Below are positions 43,214 through 56,600 of a DNA stretch of 64,000 nt, piece by piece (within the stretch, counting starts at the first letter, position 1; each line of letters opens with the position of its first letter). The stretch lies in the NCBI RefSeq assembly GCF_030704535.1, contig NC_081817.1:14558501-14622500 (forward strand), in the 5' to 3' direction. The stretch is from Vitis vinifera (Eukaryota > Streptophyta > Magnoliopsida > Vitales > Vitaceae). The position numbers were made by a program, and so were the translations under genes. The notes under the pieces are model-generated. The model did not search any database, was not told the DNA's origin, and was given only the letters and a program-made list of their open reading frames with translations.

Positions 43214-46071
43214 GAGATGCAGCCAGAGAAACGCTTGAAATGGAGCTCTAATCAGGACAATGAGGATTCAAGTGGTGAATGACAATAATCTAACACTAAC
43301 CTAATTCAACTTTTATCTGTCCTCACAATTCAACTCTCCTCCTTGAAGCCCTAACACATTTGGAGGACCCACACATACAATGATAGAGGCAAAGGCCAAA
43401 TCAATTCAATTATGGTATTGCTTCTTGCCTCTCCGTTTTGGATCACACCATATCTTGGTATGTAACATTGTTTCTCAGCACGTACGAGTCTGTAGTATGA
43501 ATAAAAGAATATGCCATACCACTGCTTGATATAGGTTTTGCTTTTAATATTTAATTAAATTGTATATGTGATTAATTAATATATATAAAGGATCTAATTG
43601 ATGATGTAGGTCTGCAGCCAATTAATCTCATGTTTGTGGTTTCTTCATTGGTGATTTAAGTTAGCATATTCTTGGAGAGTACATATCATCAATCCTAAAG
43701 GAGCCCAATGGGATTTACTTCTGTTTGGGTAATTAGTTAAAGACTAGCTATTACTGGTTCATTTAAGAATGGGCTGGCTCAAAATGAATTTATGTAAAAC
43801 CAATCAAGTAGCAAAATGGATAGTTTGGAACAGTTTACTTAGTGTCTAAGACATGTTTATGATTAATTTGAGGGATACTCGAGCTTTTGGTGAGAGTCAA
43901 ATCTGAGCTTTATTAATTAAGTTCTTTGTCTTGGTTTAATTCAAATTTAATTTTTAGGTCTTGATAGATCTGGCCATTCCATTCTAGGTTTAGCATTTGA
44001 TTAATGTTTGATTTTATTGAGCATTCCTGGAGCTTGCATCATCTGTAAAAGGAATAGATGCATACAAGTTGCGCATAATCAGAAACATTTTCAAGTTCAT
44101 CAATGAATACATCTCAGTTTGTATTCAGATTTGCTAACTGCTCAAACTGAATTGATGCAGCAAAATAGTGGATGCTACAGTAATACAAGGGAGTCCTGGT
44201 AATCTATTTTGTGAATTCAAGTCGATATGATGAGATCTTCATTCCCTGAAGCCAGTTACTTCATCATATTTGTTAAGCTGATGGTCACTTGTCGTTGGAG
44301 GATGAACCTGGTGACAGTTGTAATAGATGTCTTTAAGTGGCTGAGTAAGTTGAGAAGCACTGAAGCCTCGTTGAATATAGATGGCATACCTGACCAAGTA
44401 ACCAAACAGAGGGAACAAATTCATTCAAGAATGGCATTAGCGTCTCCACCCTTTATTCTGTTGGTATCCATTGTGAATCTCTCAACTTCGTGGTAAGTTA
44501 CTAATTGGAAATATTAATTCGTCATTCCATACACTTTTGATAAAACTATGGAGGATTTGAACTCAAATGGAGTTTGCTTTTGGTGTGACAAGTGGAGTAG
44601 CTGCCACAAGTTCATATGGACTAAACCTATGGTATGTACTTTGGCTAGGATTTTCAGTAGGAATAGGTACCATGACACAGTTGCTTGGCCTGAGATAATT
44701 CAAACCAAGCTCTCTTTGGGCTTGAATTTGTGTTGGTTTTGGTTAAAGTTCTTAGCTTAGATGTTGTATGGCTTGATTTCCAAAAAATAGCCTGACATAT
44801 AATTATATCTGCAGACATCCTATGAATACTTATACATTTGTGCTGCGCGTTGAATTCATTAATTTAGTATGAACTACATAGCTTCTAAAAAGGATTTTAA
44901 CCCTGTTCAGCCATCCGTGTCCTTTTTGAAGATCTCAACCAATCAGTCTGAGAAGATACCATATTCCAGAAAAGGCTTGATGATTTCTACCATGGATAAC
45001 CCAGCGTAAGTTGTTTCTCTAGTAATGACTCAGACACTTGCAACCTTGAGATGTAGCCAAAGTTTACGATTTCTAACTGTTTCAATGCTGCATACTGAGT
45101 TTCTTCATTCTGGTCATGACTGAAGCCGTAACACATTCAAAGGACCCACTGATACCATGATAGACCTAAAGGGCATGCAAATCAATTCAAGAATAACATT
45201 AGCTTCTTGGTTCCTGTTCATTTATACCATTTGGTTTCTTGGGATGTCATTATTTTTCTTACTTAATGATATGTTGTTTGTTGCTTATTGTAAGTGTTTA
45301 GCTAGGTTGGAAATTTTGGACAGAATTCCTAAATATCTCCTAACTCGATTTTTCCAATCCTTCTTCGAACTACTTGCCTAATGAAGATTAAGTTATTGAA
45401 TTTGTCAAAAAACCAAAGTATGTAGTTGAGGTTGAAGTTGGATGGAATTGAATCAACCATATTATTTAAATATTGTTTTTCTTAAAATATTTTTGAAGGA
45501 GAATTTTTTTAAGTTAGGAAGGCTTGCAAAGCTTTTTTTTTTACTAAGTGTTCAAAATACCCTATTCTAGGATTGATCCAACTTCAGGTCGGATCGATCC
45601 AGGTTGCACTTTCTTGATGAAATCTCATCAATTGGATTAAGGGTTTCCTTCATTTAAAAGCCTAAAATTGCTTCTTGTGCTATAGAGAAAGACACAGCAA
45701 CAACCATCTTTTTTGGTTCTCTTCTCCTTTCCTAATTTAGGGTGTTTGGTTGCCAAGACAATCCAACTTTCCTATTGTTTTCCAAATTGTTTTCAATGAA
45801 TTTTTTTGAGAAAAAGATGGGTTGATTCTTCATTCGTTCATCTCTCAATTTTGAAACTATTGGGTTTGGGTAAAAACCCATTTTCTTCTTGTGTAGATTC
45901 AAGAAGAGGCCGCGATTGAGCTTGGTGTGGACTCCAGGTGTGTTCCAAAAGAAGAAGGTAAGAAGCTAAAATTGAAAGGTGTTAGTCAAGTGGCTTGAAA
46001 AGGATTGGTAGGTTTGAACTAGGTAAAACCTTGTATTCAGTTTTTGTTTTTCATAGTGGACATTTTCGATC
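43214..46071. other. TNL 3' flank with repeated non-coding modules
   Basis: No gene is supportable. Two look-alike pieces, 43351-43400 and 45125-45190, share CxGTAACACATTxxxxGGACCCAC and an ATGATAGA block. A partial copy of the GTCCTGGTAATCTATTTTGTGAATT module is at 44195. These look like 3' UTR exons of lost or rearranged TNL copies. Confidence 0.5.
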
Positions 46072-47970
46072 AGGGTGTAAAAATCAAAGTAAAAAATTCC
46101 GCACTTCTATAAAGGCAAGACTTCTGGGTTTAACATGGAGCACTACGATAAAGGCAAGACTTCGTGCTGAACAAGTCCTTATTGTTCTTCATTACGGGAA
46201 TGATTCAATAGTCAGCAGCAATACCAATGCCTCCATGTTGATTTTAGTAGTAGGTTCTTGGAATCTCCTGTATGTGCTGTTTTTGAAGTCCTGTGAGGAT
46301 GTGTTCCATGACAGCCCTGTTACTATATTTTGTGAATTGAAGTTGAGTGATCTTCGTTCCTGTGAAGTTGGCTGCTTCGGCAATCCCCTGAACTGGGGTG
46401 ATGGAGTGGTGAGGGTGATCATTCCAGCGGAAGTTGAAGGAGAAGAAGCAGGAAAGGGAAAACCCTAAGAATGGAAGATTTTGAAGATAGGAGGTGATCG
46501 ATAAGGACTGACTCTCACCGCCTGCCAAGGAGCTGAAGCTTTTGAATTAAAAGGTGTTTTCTTGTAATATAATAGTATATTCTTGGACTGATTTAAATGC
46601 TCTATTTTGATTTCATCTGCACGGTTCTAATCAATGTTAAAAACTTGAATATTGTTTTATTCTATAATTAGCTTCTTTTATTTATGATCATATTCACTTA
46701 AGTACTACTTTATTCGTTTATTCATGATCACATATTAGTATTCATAAGATTGAAAGGATCCACTTCATAGTTTTATTAGTATAATGAAAGTCACATTGTT
46801 CTCCCATGTCTTGAAAAATCATTTGTAGTACTTCCTAAAAAAGCACTTGATAGATGATTATCTGAAAAATACTTCCACTAAAAGCGCTTCAAATAAAAAT
46901 ACTATTAACCGAACTTCACATGAATTTGTGGTTCTTTGGGAAAATATATCCATGTATATCGGAACAAACATAATTATGTTGCATATTAAAAGAAAGACAT
47001 GTTTCCACAATAGTGGAGAAGAAAGGAAAAGTAGTTTATATTTTCCTAAAGGATTCATGTGAGCAAGTTGTCCACCAAACCTTATAAAAAATGGTTAAAA
47101 TAAAAGTCACCTAAGAAAAATAGTTTATTTCTAAATATGTTTTCATGAGTAAAAGTAGCTTGTATTTTCCTAAAAGATGCATATGTGAGCAAGTTGTCCA
47201 TTCAACCTTATAAAAAATTGTTAAAATAGAAGTAGCTTATTTCAAAAGATGCCTTCACGAGGAAAAGTAGTTTGTTTTTACCTAAAAGATCCTTAAAATA
47301 AAAAATCCTCCACGAAGTTGCTTCTCACCTATCGGGCAACCTCCTCTTGTCTTGTTTTAGTTGTTTCAAGCTCTTGTTAGAAGATTATTAAAATTATCTT
47401 TCTTTTATATTGTTGCTCATGAATGGAACCTACCAAAAGACTTGTACGTGGATGATATATTTGTTGTTTTAGTATTTCTTTTTAATGACAAAGCATTTTC
47501 GCAAACCTTGGAATTGATCGAGCTAGCCTAAGGCTATCCTAGTATGAAGTCTAAAAAATTTGAAACAAGCACAAATTCTACTTTAACCCAAGGTTGGTTA
47601 GGGAATGCTTGGGTCCTTGTTTTGACCATTTACGACCTTCAAAAAACAAATTTGATATCATTCATTTCAATTCCTCATGTCCTTGTTTTTACTCTCACTA
47701 TTTTTTACCAACCCTACTATATATATACCCAAGTTGAAAAAGTCCAAACTAACCTGCTATTGACCTAGGTATCTTTTCAAAATATTGGTCTTTATTGTTC
47801 ATTCTATAATTATTAAGGAAAATAATTAAAAATATGTACAAAATCAAAATCAATCATGACAGAATAGAAATTATAAAGAAGATGTACACAATCAAATGCA
47901 TAATGAAAAAAAAAACTCACTCCAATTTGCATTTTCAAAAATAGGTTAATTCCATTCACCTCATCCAAAG
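46072..47970 (+). repeat. Segmental duplication, copy 2 (partner 18277-20192)
   Basis: Same order and orientation as copy 1. Near its left end 46110-46215 encodes TKARLRAEQVLIVLHYGNDS, the remnant of an NBS kinase-2 region in which the usual LDDV has become LHYG, followed by the 3' module (PVTIFCELKLSDLRSCEVGC). Confidence 0.88.
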
Positions 47971-48064
47971 TTTTCACTAAATACACCTAACCTCTATTGA
48001 TTTGAAATTTCATCAAGTTTTCATAAATTGGCACCCTCTCCACGTTCCTCAAGTTTCTTCATGT

Positions 48065-48454
48065 TTAGCCAATGCTTCTCCAAAATTTCCTTTTGTGATA
48101 TCTTATATGTGAGGGATCCACATTGTAGAAAATTGGGAGAACCCTCTGGCCCTTGGTTCTTATGCACTCTAGAATCTTCACCAGCTCCTCCAAACACCAC
48201 CTGGAAGAAGCATAATTTTCTGACAAAACAATGACAGAAAACTTGGAGTTTTCAATAGCCGCAACAAGCGTAGAAGCTATGACATCGCCCCTCTCAAGCT
48301 TGTCATTGTCGATGAAAGTGTTGATTCCTTTGGTGCATAGCTCCTTATAGAGATGGGTAGTGAAGCTATTGCAGGTGTCTTCTCCTCTAAAGCTCCGGAA
48401 ACATATCATGACTATCGGAATTTTTGAGTTGTGTATTAATGGTGTTACTGACAA
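48065..48454 (-). pseudogene. Isolated TIR-domain fragment, inverted
   Basis: The minus strand encodes FRSFRGEDTCNSFTTHLYKE, CTKGINTFIDNDKLERGDVI, SENYASSRWCLEELVKILEC and VLPIFYNVDPSHIRYH. That is a TIR domain close to the plus-strand pseudogene TIR, including the catalytic-type Glu of WCLEEL. The start is degenerate and a one-base insertion near 48090 shifts the end (KFWRSIG). No NBS follows on the minus strand. It appears to be a truncated, inverted copy from the local cluster. Confidence 0.85.
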
Positions 48455-49986
48455 GTTAATTTTTGAAGTTTGATGGATGTTGGGTTATTGTTGCTGGTTT
48501 ATGCTTTCAATTTGCCATGGATATCTATACCTACATACTTACATTCAGTTCATAAATGCAGTTTCTTCTTTTATTCTACTGAAAGGTTGCAATCTTATAT
48601 GTAGTTCTAAGTGTGGTTGTGAGTTTAGACCAGCCATGATTCAAATTATTTGTTACTTTCTTTTCAGGGAACACACTATCCAAACTATTTTCGTAACTTC
48701 AAAAATATGAGTAAAATTGGGCTACAGCCAATAAAACTGAATGAATTTCTCAAATTAAATTAGTAAACAAGCTTATAAAGTCATCTTCATAGAGAGTAGA
48801 TGACAATTGGAGACTCTTCATTCTCAAAGTTTTTGAACATCATGAAAAATTATTCTTGGAAAATCACTAGTGGAATGCGATGACCAGGTCAAATGCTCAC
48901 TACCAATCAAATAAAAAATTCAGGAACCAAAAATACAAATTCTACTTTGATAATTATTTTATCAAAAGCATTAAAATCAATACCAGCAGGGTTCGAATCA
49001 TTGTAACAATATGTTAAAGAAGGATATACTCAGATAAATGGTGACAAATAGTTTAATGATATATGCATTGTATAAAAGTCTTAATAAGTTTCTACCTTAA
49101 TCACATAAAAGAAACCAACTAGCTTCATAAATAACATCAGACAAGTATATAAAATAATTCATAAGAAAGCAAGATTCCAAGCTCCTGGAATCGCTGCATT
49201 TGCAAAGGAGTTGCTCTGCAGAAAGCAAGAAAATTATCTCCCTCCATGGAAATTCTGATTCTGGCCTCTGCAAAAGAGGAACAGCTTGTCACATAGTGTA
49301 ACTCAAGATTCTTATCATTCCCACCCAAAGAAAGTTTTGAATGTTACAATTTGCCATGATTATCAAACGCATGTTAAACAAAATGTAGAAGAACCGGATT
49401 TTATGACTCAAACATCATAAATGTTAGCAAATGTTCCTGCAGTTTTTATCCTAGTACTTAACATCATAAGTTTCTAATACTCGTAACACAACCAAAACTA
49501 TTACTATTAAAACTTGAAGGTTATAATGCAAAGAACCATTCATACTCAGAAAAGAAGTATGCTGGGTGTTTCATCAGGCAACTTGCATTCATCACCCAAC
49601 ACCAACTTTGCTTCATTTTCTTAATCAAACTCCCCATATTCGCCAAGTGCTAAATAAAATTCAACACTGTCAACAACTAATTATGAAGGCTTAATAACAA
49701 ATTTCAGCATAATCAAAGCTCAGATTCAAACAAAAATATCTGCCTAAAATATCAAAGAGTACAAGAAAAAATGACTAAGAGAATTTCAGTTGCTTCAATC
49801 AATATATCTCAATAAGAGAAAAGATGATGACTCACCGAAAAGTCAGACAGAGATATAACATATAGACATGATTGGAGGAGTTCGCCGAGAATTATTGACG
49901 AAAAATATCATCACTGATTTTGAGAATGCATGACCAAATCAACAGAAAAGAGAATTTTATTGGAAAAAAGACCTGGATGATGGTAG
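48455..49986. other. 3' flank of the intact TNL gene and unassigned DNA
   Basis: No gene is seen. A minus-strand stretch near 49260-49135 begins after CTCTTTTGCAG, an acceptor-like sequence, and may be a 3' UTR exon of the intact TNL. The rest is AT-rich. Confidence 0.4.
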
Positions 49987-52900
49987 TCATTCTTGAGGAC
50001 GTTTGCGCTTGAGCTTGAGCGTGGGATCATTGGTGGGTCCATGTCTGCTGCCACTAGAACTAGATTCCATTCCACTACGATTGAGTCCTGCTCTGTCACT
50101 GCTTCTCTCGACTACATTACATCCACTACTCTTAAGCTGTTTTCTATTTTGTGGACGGATTCCTTCAAGATCTTCTGCATATATAAGACATACGCCACAC
50201 TTCTTCACGACATTGGATGCACTTGAGTTGAATCTGTGGGCTGCTTCAAAAGAAATCTCAATGTGATTCCACTCATTGGGGTCATTGAATTGAAACAACC
50301 TCAACTGGGAACATGGTTGATAACCCAGCCAGACATGTTCTGACCCAACAATGTTGCCTGTCCAATGGAAATCATGGCCGAAGTCTTTCAGGTCTCCATA
50401 ATCAAAAACATCAGAATTCAAATGGCATATAATTCTCTCAGGAAGATGTTCAAGAACAGAGCAGAGAGCAAATCCCAAGAAGTCATCACTATACCAATCT
50501 GTAGGTAGCTGAATTTTTATAGAAGAGCCCACATTCTGATGCCAGATCCAATCAGGAATCCCAGTGCCAGGAAAAACAATACTAAATGCAATATTTTCAA
50601 GCAATTTCTGCATCATAACAGGTGAAGTAGTCACAGAGGACTCAGAAGCAGTGGAAGACACATAAATATGTGGAAATATTTGTAATTCTGTCCTCTTATC
50701 ATCACTGGATTGGTCCTCAACTGGTTTGGAGCAATTATAGAATAGGAACTGTAGCCCTTGCAATGTGCTTACACTTGATGAACCTGGCAAAAGAGCTGTG
50801 CAATTGTGTGCATCTATGTCTCGGACACTTGGTGGAAGCTCCGGAATTCCTGTGAGACTCTGGCATTGCCCCAATCGAAGGTCTTTTAGGTTTGTAAGTT
50901 CACTGATGCCAGCAGGTATGCTTAGAAAATTGTTCCGGCTTAGATCTAATTTCTTCAATGAGATTAAGGAGCAAATACCGTTGGGGATTGCTCCTTCTAT
51001 TAGTTTGCAGTCACTTATGTCTAAATTTGATAAGGACCTGAAACTAGAAAAACTAGAAGGCAGGCGCAAACCAATCCCATTTGAACTGTTTCCATGCAAT
51101 AACCAGAATGAAAAGAGCGAACCCAATGAGTTAGGTGCTAATATTTTACATCCAGGATAGATCAATACTTGCAGGTTTCTCAAAAGAACAATTGAGTCAG
51201 GAGGTTGTGCTATAGCAGTTCCATCTGCATGGAGCTGTGCTAGACGTTGCAGGCTCCCAAGGTTCCTCGGCAAATTGTTTAATTGTGAACAACCAGAGAC
51301 AATGAGTGTTTCAAGAGATGTCAAATTACACATGCCGTTTGAAAGACTCACAAGGTTTTTGCATTTCCTCAGATTCAATAAAATGAGGCCTTTGAGACGT
51401 TCAATTGACAAGGGTAGCACTTCGATAGGTGTCCCATCTAAAAGAAGCTCTTTCAAATTGTCCATATTCTCCGTCACTTCTGGAAAACTTTCAAGTTTTG
51501 AACATCCAGAAAGAGAGAGATTTTCAAGGGATTTCAACTTACAAATACTTGTCGGAAGACTCTTAAGATTTTTGCACCATTTCAGATCCAATAAAACAAG
51601 TCCAGTGAGATGCCCAATTGAGGAGGGAAGTTCCTCAATAGCAGTTGAAGCTAAATAAAGCTCCAATAAATTTTCCATGTTACCTTGAATATTTGGAAAC
51701 TTCTTGAGCCCTGAGCAGCTAGAGAAATTGAGAATTTCAAGCGCTTTCATGTCGATGATGCTCGGAAAACAAATAAGCTTTTTGCAATTTTTCAAATTCA
51801 ATAAAATAAGCTTGTTCAGCTTTCCAATAGATGGGTGAACCTCAAGCAAACTTGAACAACCATCAAGAATTAGTTTCTCCAGATTGGGCGCACTCACTAT
51901 GATGTCTGGAATTTCAATGAGGTGTTGAGAGCAACTAACTCTTATAGTATTTAACTTTTCAAGAAGCTGTAACAGGAAAAAAAAAAAAATTACTTTGATA
52001 TATCTGCTTTCATGGACTTTAGAGTTTAGCCAAAGAAGAAATATGAATAAATAATCAATCATCATACCAAGTCACCTTCCCAAAGTCGTTTTAAGCTGCT
52101 ATAACACATGTCAAGTTCAACAAGGTCCTCTGCATAAAATCCTAATGGCAAAGATTCCAAAGGATATCCATGCCAATGGAGATATCTTAGCTCATAAGAA
52201 GGGAATTCAAAGTCTTTGGACAGTTTTACTTTATTATCCTCCCTCATAAAAGCAGATTCTAGATCCCAATAGATTTTGAGCAGTCTAAGATTCTTCATCA
52301 TTACAAAAGCTTCAGTAGTAATGTGTATCCGCGTCAATCTAGACAAGTTCAGAAGTATGCCTTCAATTGCCTCTGTTCCCTGATAAACAAGATTAGATGA
52401 TGAGTAGAGCAAAATACATAAAAGTAAAGTAAGACATGTAACTTAAACAAAAATGATATTGTTGAAGCTTAGGTATTCCGAATAACCTTAAGCATGAAAG
52501 TAGATTCATTTGCATTTGTTCTTACCATTTTTCTTGTCAATACACGATTTACAACCTCAGGATAGCACAATCTGCTCCATTTTCCAGGGTCTTTAGGACA
52601 TTCTTGTCGAACAATGTCTCGTCCCATTTGTTGTAACAAATCATGCATCCATATCTTATTGTCTAAGATAGTTATGAAGCACTTATCACCAAGGACTCCT
52701 ATTCCACTCTTTGCATAGAAGTTGCAAGCATCTAGGATTCTAGTAACAAAATCTTTATCCTCTCCATTAAAGAAGCAAGCAACATCTAAGAATATTTGTT
52801 GTTGCGTGTAATCTAATACATCATAACTTCTCTTAAGCACACGTTGGATTTCTTGGTTAGGTTCCCTCTGCAGTTTTTGCAATTCACTTTCCCATTGACA

Positions 52901-55900
52901 TATTGTCTTGCCATATAGGAAACAACCCAAAACCTTAAGACCTAATGGAAGACCATTAACATAATGTACCACCGAGTTTGAAAGTGTTTTATAGTCTTCT
53001 TTTGGATGGTTCTGTTTAAATGCATTCCAACAAAATAGTTCAACAGCTTCCTTGTGATCTAATTTCTTAGCCTCATATAATGCATCCATTTCATGCACCT
53101 CCAACAAATGCTTATCTCTAGTTGTTACAATAATTCTACTTCCTGGACCAAACCAATTATGATCACCAGCTAAAGCTTCCAGTTGGTTCAAATCATCAAC
53201 ATCATCAAGAACAAGAAGAACCTTTTTAAAGCATAGTCTATCTTTTATCATATGGATCCCTTCATCAACATTCCTTATAAAGTTCTTCCTTTTTGGCAAG
53301 ATATCATGAAGAAGTTGTTTTTGTAAATAAAGTAGACCTCGACTTTTAGAATCCTCTCTAACATTAGCAATAAAGCTAGTAATCATGAACTGGGCACCAA
53401 TTCGGTTGTATAAAACTTTAGCCATGGTTGTCTTACCAATTCCTCCAAATCCATAGATCCCAACCATGCGAACATTATTTGATAATGGGTCTATTATTTG
53501 TGGAAAAATTTCTTCCATGTCTTCCAAACGATAATCCATCCCAATGAGATTCTTGTCAACTTGTAAGAGTTTTTGACTAAACTTCATCAAAATAACGCGA
53601 GTAATATCCTCGATAAAATCTGATTCAAACCTGTTGCCATAAGGCACATACATAGGTGAGCTAACAGAGCAACAAATGGTAGAAAACATGAAGTAAACTT
53701 GATTATGCTTAGATTCATATAAAACATGAATTATGGGCAATTAGAATTTGTTAAGGGGATAAGGATGAAATAATTAGATGTTTCAATCAGCATTAGAACA
53801 CCATAAGAAAAAAATAAAATAAAATAAAATAAAAAAAAAAACTTCTACATGTTGCCCTTTATTTCATCTTTGTTAACCTTTATATCAAAAAATAAAAAAT
53901 AAAAATAAAAAACCCTTCTAAATTTTGCCCTTTATTTCATCTTTGCTAACCTTTATCCATACTAAAAAGATTACTCAACTCTCTTCTTAGATGATGTTCA
54001 CCTTTATTTTAAACTTTACACTCTTCCTTTCGTAAGCTTCTTTTTCTTTAGGTCCATCCTAAGATGGCATTTGTATGTATAGTTGTTTGCCCATACTAAC
54101 ATATTAACCATACAAAAGAATGGAAAGAAATAGGAAATCAATTAAATTTTAGAGGGTCTTTGATAGATCAATTTAATGACTTGATAATTTAATTTAAGTC
54201 ATTAAAAGATTAAGTATGTTTACCTAAATAACTTAATATTATAATTTAAAGTAAAAAATAATTTTAAATAGTAAGTCAAATTAGGTTCTTTATTCTCAAT
54301 CCCAAATTGCTTTTACCTCATGTCCTCATGTTTAGTGAGAGTATTATACAATCACAACTCCACATTCACAACCCATCTTTTATAGTAAATATTTTTTAAC
54401 CATTCTAGACATCTACAATATACGTTTAACAAATAGATTTATTATTTAAGATTAGTCAAAGTAAATAGGAGTTAAAATTAGTGAGAGTAAATATGTGTTA
54501 ATTTGATGATTTAGAATAAATTTTAAATTAACTTTATTAAGTATTAAGTTTTACAAAACACCCTTTAGTAGAAGGGAAAGAAGACACAATGTTGTTTTGG
54601 ATTTTGAAAAAACTAATTCTAATCAAAATAAAATAATATGGGCAATAACTTAACTCAATAATTGCAATTTAAAAAAAAATAAAAAAATCTATGGTTTTTT
54701 TTTTTTTTTGTGTGAACAAGTTAGACAGGGGTTCCTTTAGGTTTTTTTTTTTTTTTTGTGTTAACAAATTAAACAAGGGGTTTCTTTATGGCGTTTCAGG
54801 GATAAATATAAAGCTTGAAAGACTTTATTTTGAATAACAAAAGATGGAGTACATTTTAAAAGTATATTATAATTTTTGAAGTCTCATTAAGAAGCTAGGT
54901 TTTGCCTTCCACCTTGAGTCATCTGCATGACTTCAAGTCTTAAATGCAATCTACATTTTGAAAGAGTAATGTATTAGCAATAAAATAAAATAAAAATAAA
55001 ATAAAAACACCCTCCAAATTGGTTCCCATTTATCCCAAGAACCAATTTGAAGACCTACGATTTTTATTTTATTTTTCAATTGATGAGGATGCACTACTTA
55101 CTATATCAGTTTTCAATACTAGTTTACTAGGTTGCAATACTAATGGGATGTAAATTAAGGTCCTAAATTTGTAGATTAAATGGTCTCCTAATTGGTTGCA
55201 ATACTAGTTGAACCATTTCTAACTTCACAACTTCAGCTGCATGATGTAACTGATCACTTTATTTTTTAGGATAAGATTCATGTGCTGATTATAAATTCTA
55301 GTAGATTTCTGATTTATCATTATGTATAGAAAGATAAAAGGATACTCGCAAAAGATTACGCGGATCGAACAAGCTATATTTACCCATTCTGTATATGCCA
55401 TCCAGAAAGATTGCCCACCTCCCTCAAAGCTGCTCTCATCCTCTGTGTATTCTCTAGAGGAATTTTTCTTTCATGATTGGCCAACGCTTCTCCATAACTC
55501 TCCCCCTGATTTCGCACATCGGAAGGATTCACATGATAGAAAACTGGAAAAACTAGTTTTCCCATTTGACGCCTCGACTCCATGATCTTCTTCAACTCGT
55601 CCAAACACCATTTGGAATGGGCATAGTTTTTCGAGAGAATTACGAGAAAGCACCTTGACATCTCAATAGCTCTCAAAGTAGTTGGCAAAATCATTTCTCC
55701 CTTGGTATGATCCATTCTAAAGGTTCGAATCCCTTTCTGAGACAAAGCTGCATAGAGATGATCTGTGAAATTTTGTCTGGTATCTTGACCCCTAAAACTC
55801 AAGAAAACTTCATATTCCCATGGACCAATACAAGTAGAAGAAGAAGAAGAAGAAGACACCCTTCGACGATCCATCCCAACAAGGTTCTTCTCAACATGTA

Positions 55901-56600
55901 AGAGTTCCCGGTTTAAACTCTTCCAAATAGTGGAAGTAATCTCCTCAATAACATGTGCCTCAGGCCTGCAAACATCAGCAAAACATGAATTAAGTGCTCT
56001 GGATCATATATGCTTATAGCTTTATTTAGAAAACACGATTTACCATCAGATATAATTGCAAAGAAAAAGTTATAGTTACCCATTCTTTAAACACCATCCG
56101 CTAATCTTCCCCACATTCCACAACGCTTCCCTCCACCTCTTTATCTTCGACATTCCTTCCTCGTCTGCATTTCTTTCATGATCGGCTAATGCTTCTTCAT
56201 AACTCCCCTTCTGTTTTCGCACATTGGAGGGGTCCACCTGGTAGAAAATCGGAAGCACTAATTGTCCCATACACTTCTTCCACCCCATGATCTTTACCAG
56301 TTCATCCAAACACCACCTAGAACGGGCATAGTTTTTCGACAGAATTACGACACAAATCCTTGACTCTTCAATAGCTTTTAAAAGTTCTGCTGCAATCTCT
56401 TCTCCTCTTCGTAGCTCTTCATGATCCCTAAAGGTACGAATCCCTTTCTGATCCAAAGCTCTGTAGAGATGATCTGTAAAATTATGGCGAGTATCTTCAC
56501 CCATAAAGCTCAAGAAAACATCGTAATTCCATCCACGAGTAGAAATAGAAGAGGACGAAGAAGAAGGAGCTCGTTGACTTTGAGGGTCTGCAAAAGCCAT
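49987..56600 (-). CDS. TIR-TIR-NB-ARC-LRR immune receptor gene, intact (1,499 aa)
   Basis: Five exons: 56600-56080, 55965-55384, 53630-52526, 52379-52068, 51966-49987, all with GT/AG borders and matching phases, no stop. Approximate residues: TIR-1 26-170 (YDVFLSFMGEDTRHNF, SRWCLDEL); NB-ARC N-terminal stub 175-208 (PEAHVIEEIT, NLVGMDRR); TIR-2 219-365 (YEVFLSFRGQDTRQNF, SKWCLDEL); NB-ARC from 369 with P-loop GFGGIGKTT (about 428), VLLVLDDVDD, GSRIIVTTRDKHLL, GLPLGLKVLG and MHD (about 696). LRRs span about 760-1200, a C-JID about 1300-1420 (FSIVFPGTGIPDWIW), and a basic tail KLKRKRP may be an NLS. The ATG at 56600 is used; the frame upstream has no ATG. Family knowledge: TNLs detect pathogen effectors and their TIRs hydrolyse NAD+; RUN1/RPV1 of grape are such genes. 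The duplicated TIR is unusual. Alternative: two separate genes, which the phase-matched linker exon argues against. Confidence 0.88.
52527..52530. other. Placement note: NB-ARC exon 3' end of the intact TNL
   Basis: The NB-ARC exon ends ATG|GTAAGA at 52526 on the minus strand. The frame continues open about 57 bases into the intron, so the exon end is set by the donor and by homology with exon 2 of the pseudogene (ends ATATG|GTAAGAG at 41298). Confidence 0.6.
53631..55383 (-). other. Intron between TIR-2 and NB-ARC of the intact TNL
   Basis: 1.75 kb, AT-rich. Two local tandem duplications are visible: CTTCTA...TTGCCCTTTATTTCATCTTTG at about 53841 and 53923, and a T-run with GTGT(G/T)AACAA(G/A)TTA at about 54695 and 54745. 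No exon is recognised. Confidence 0.75.

Noticed and set aside
55380..55874. A separate TIR-only gene starting at the Met of MDRRR
   Set aside because: That Met lies in the conserved VGMDRR of the NB-ARC stub, and the acceptor at 55965 and the phases place it inside an exon of the longer gene. It stays as an alternative if transcripts show a start there.
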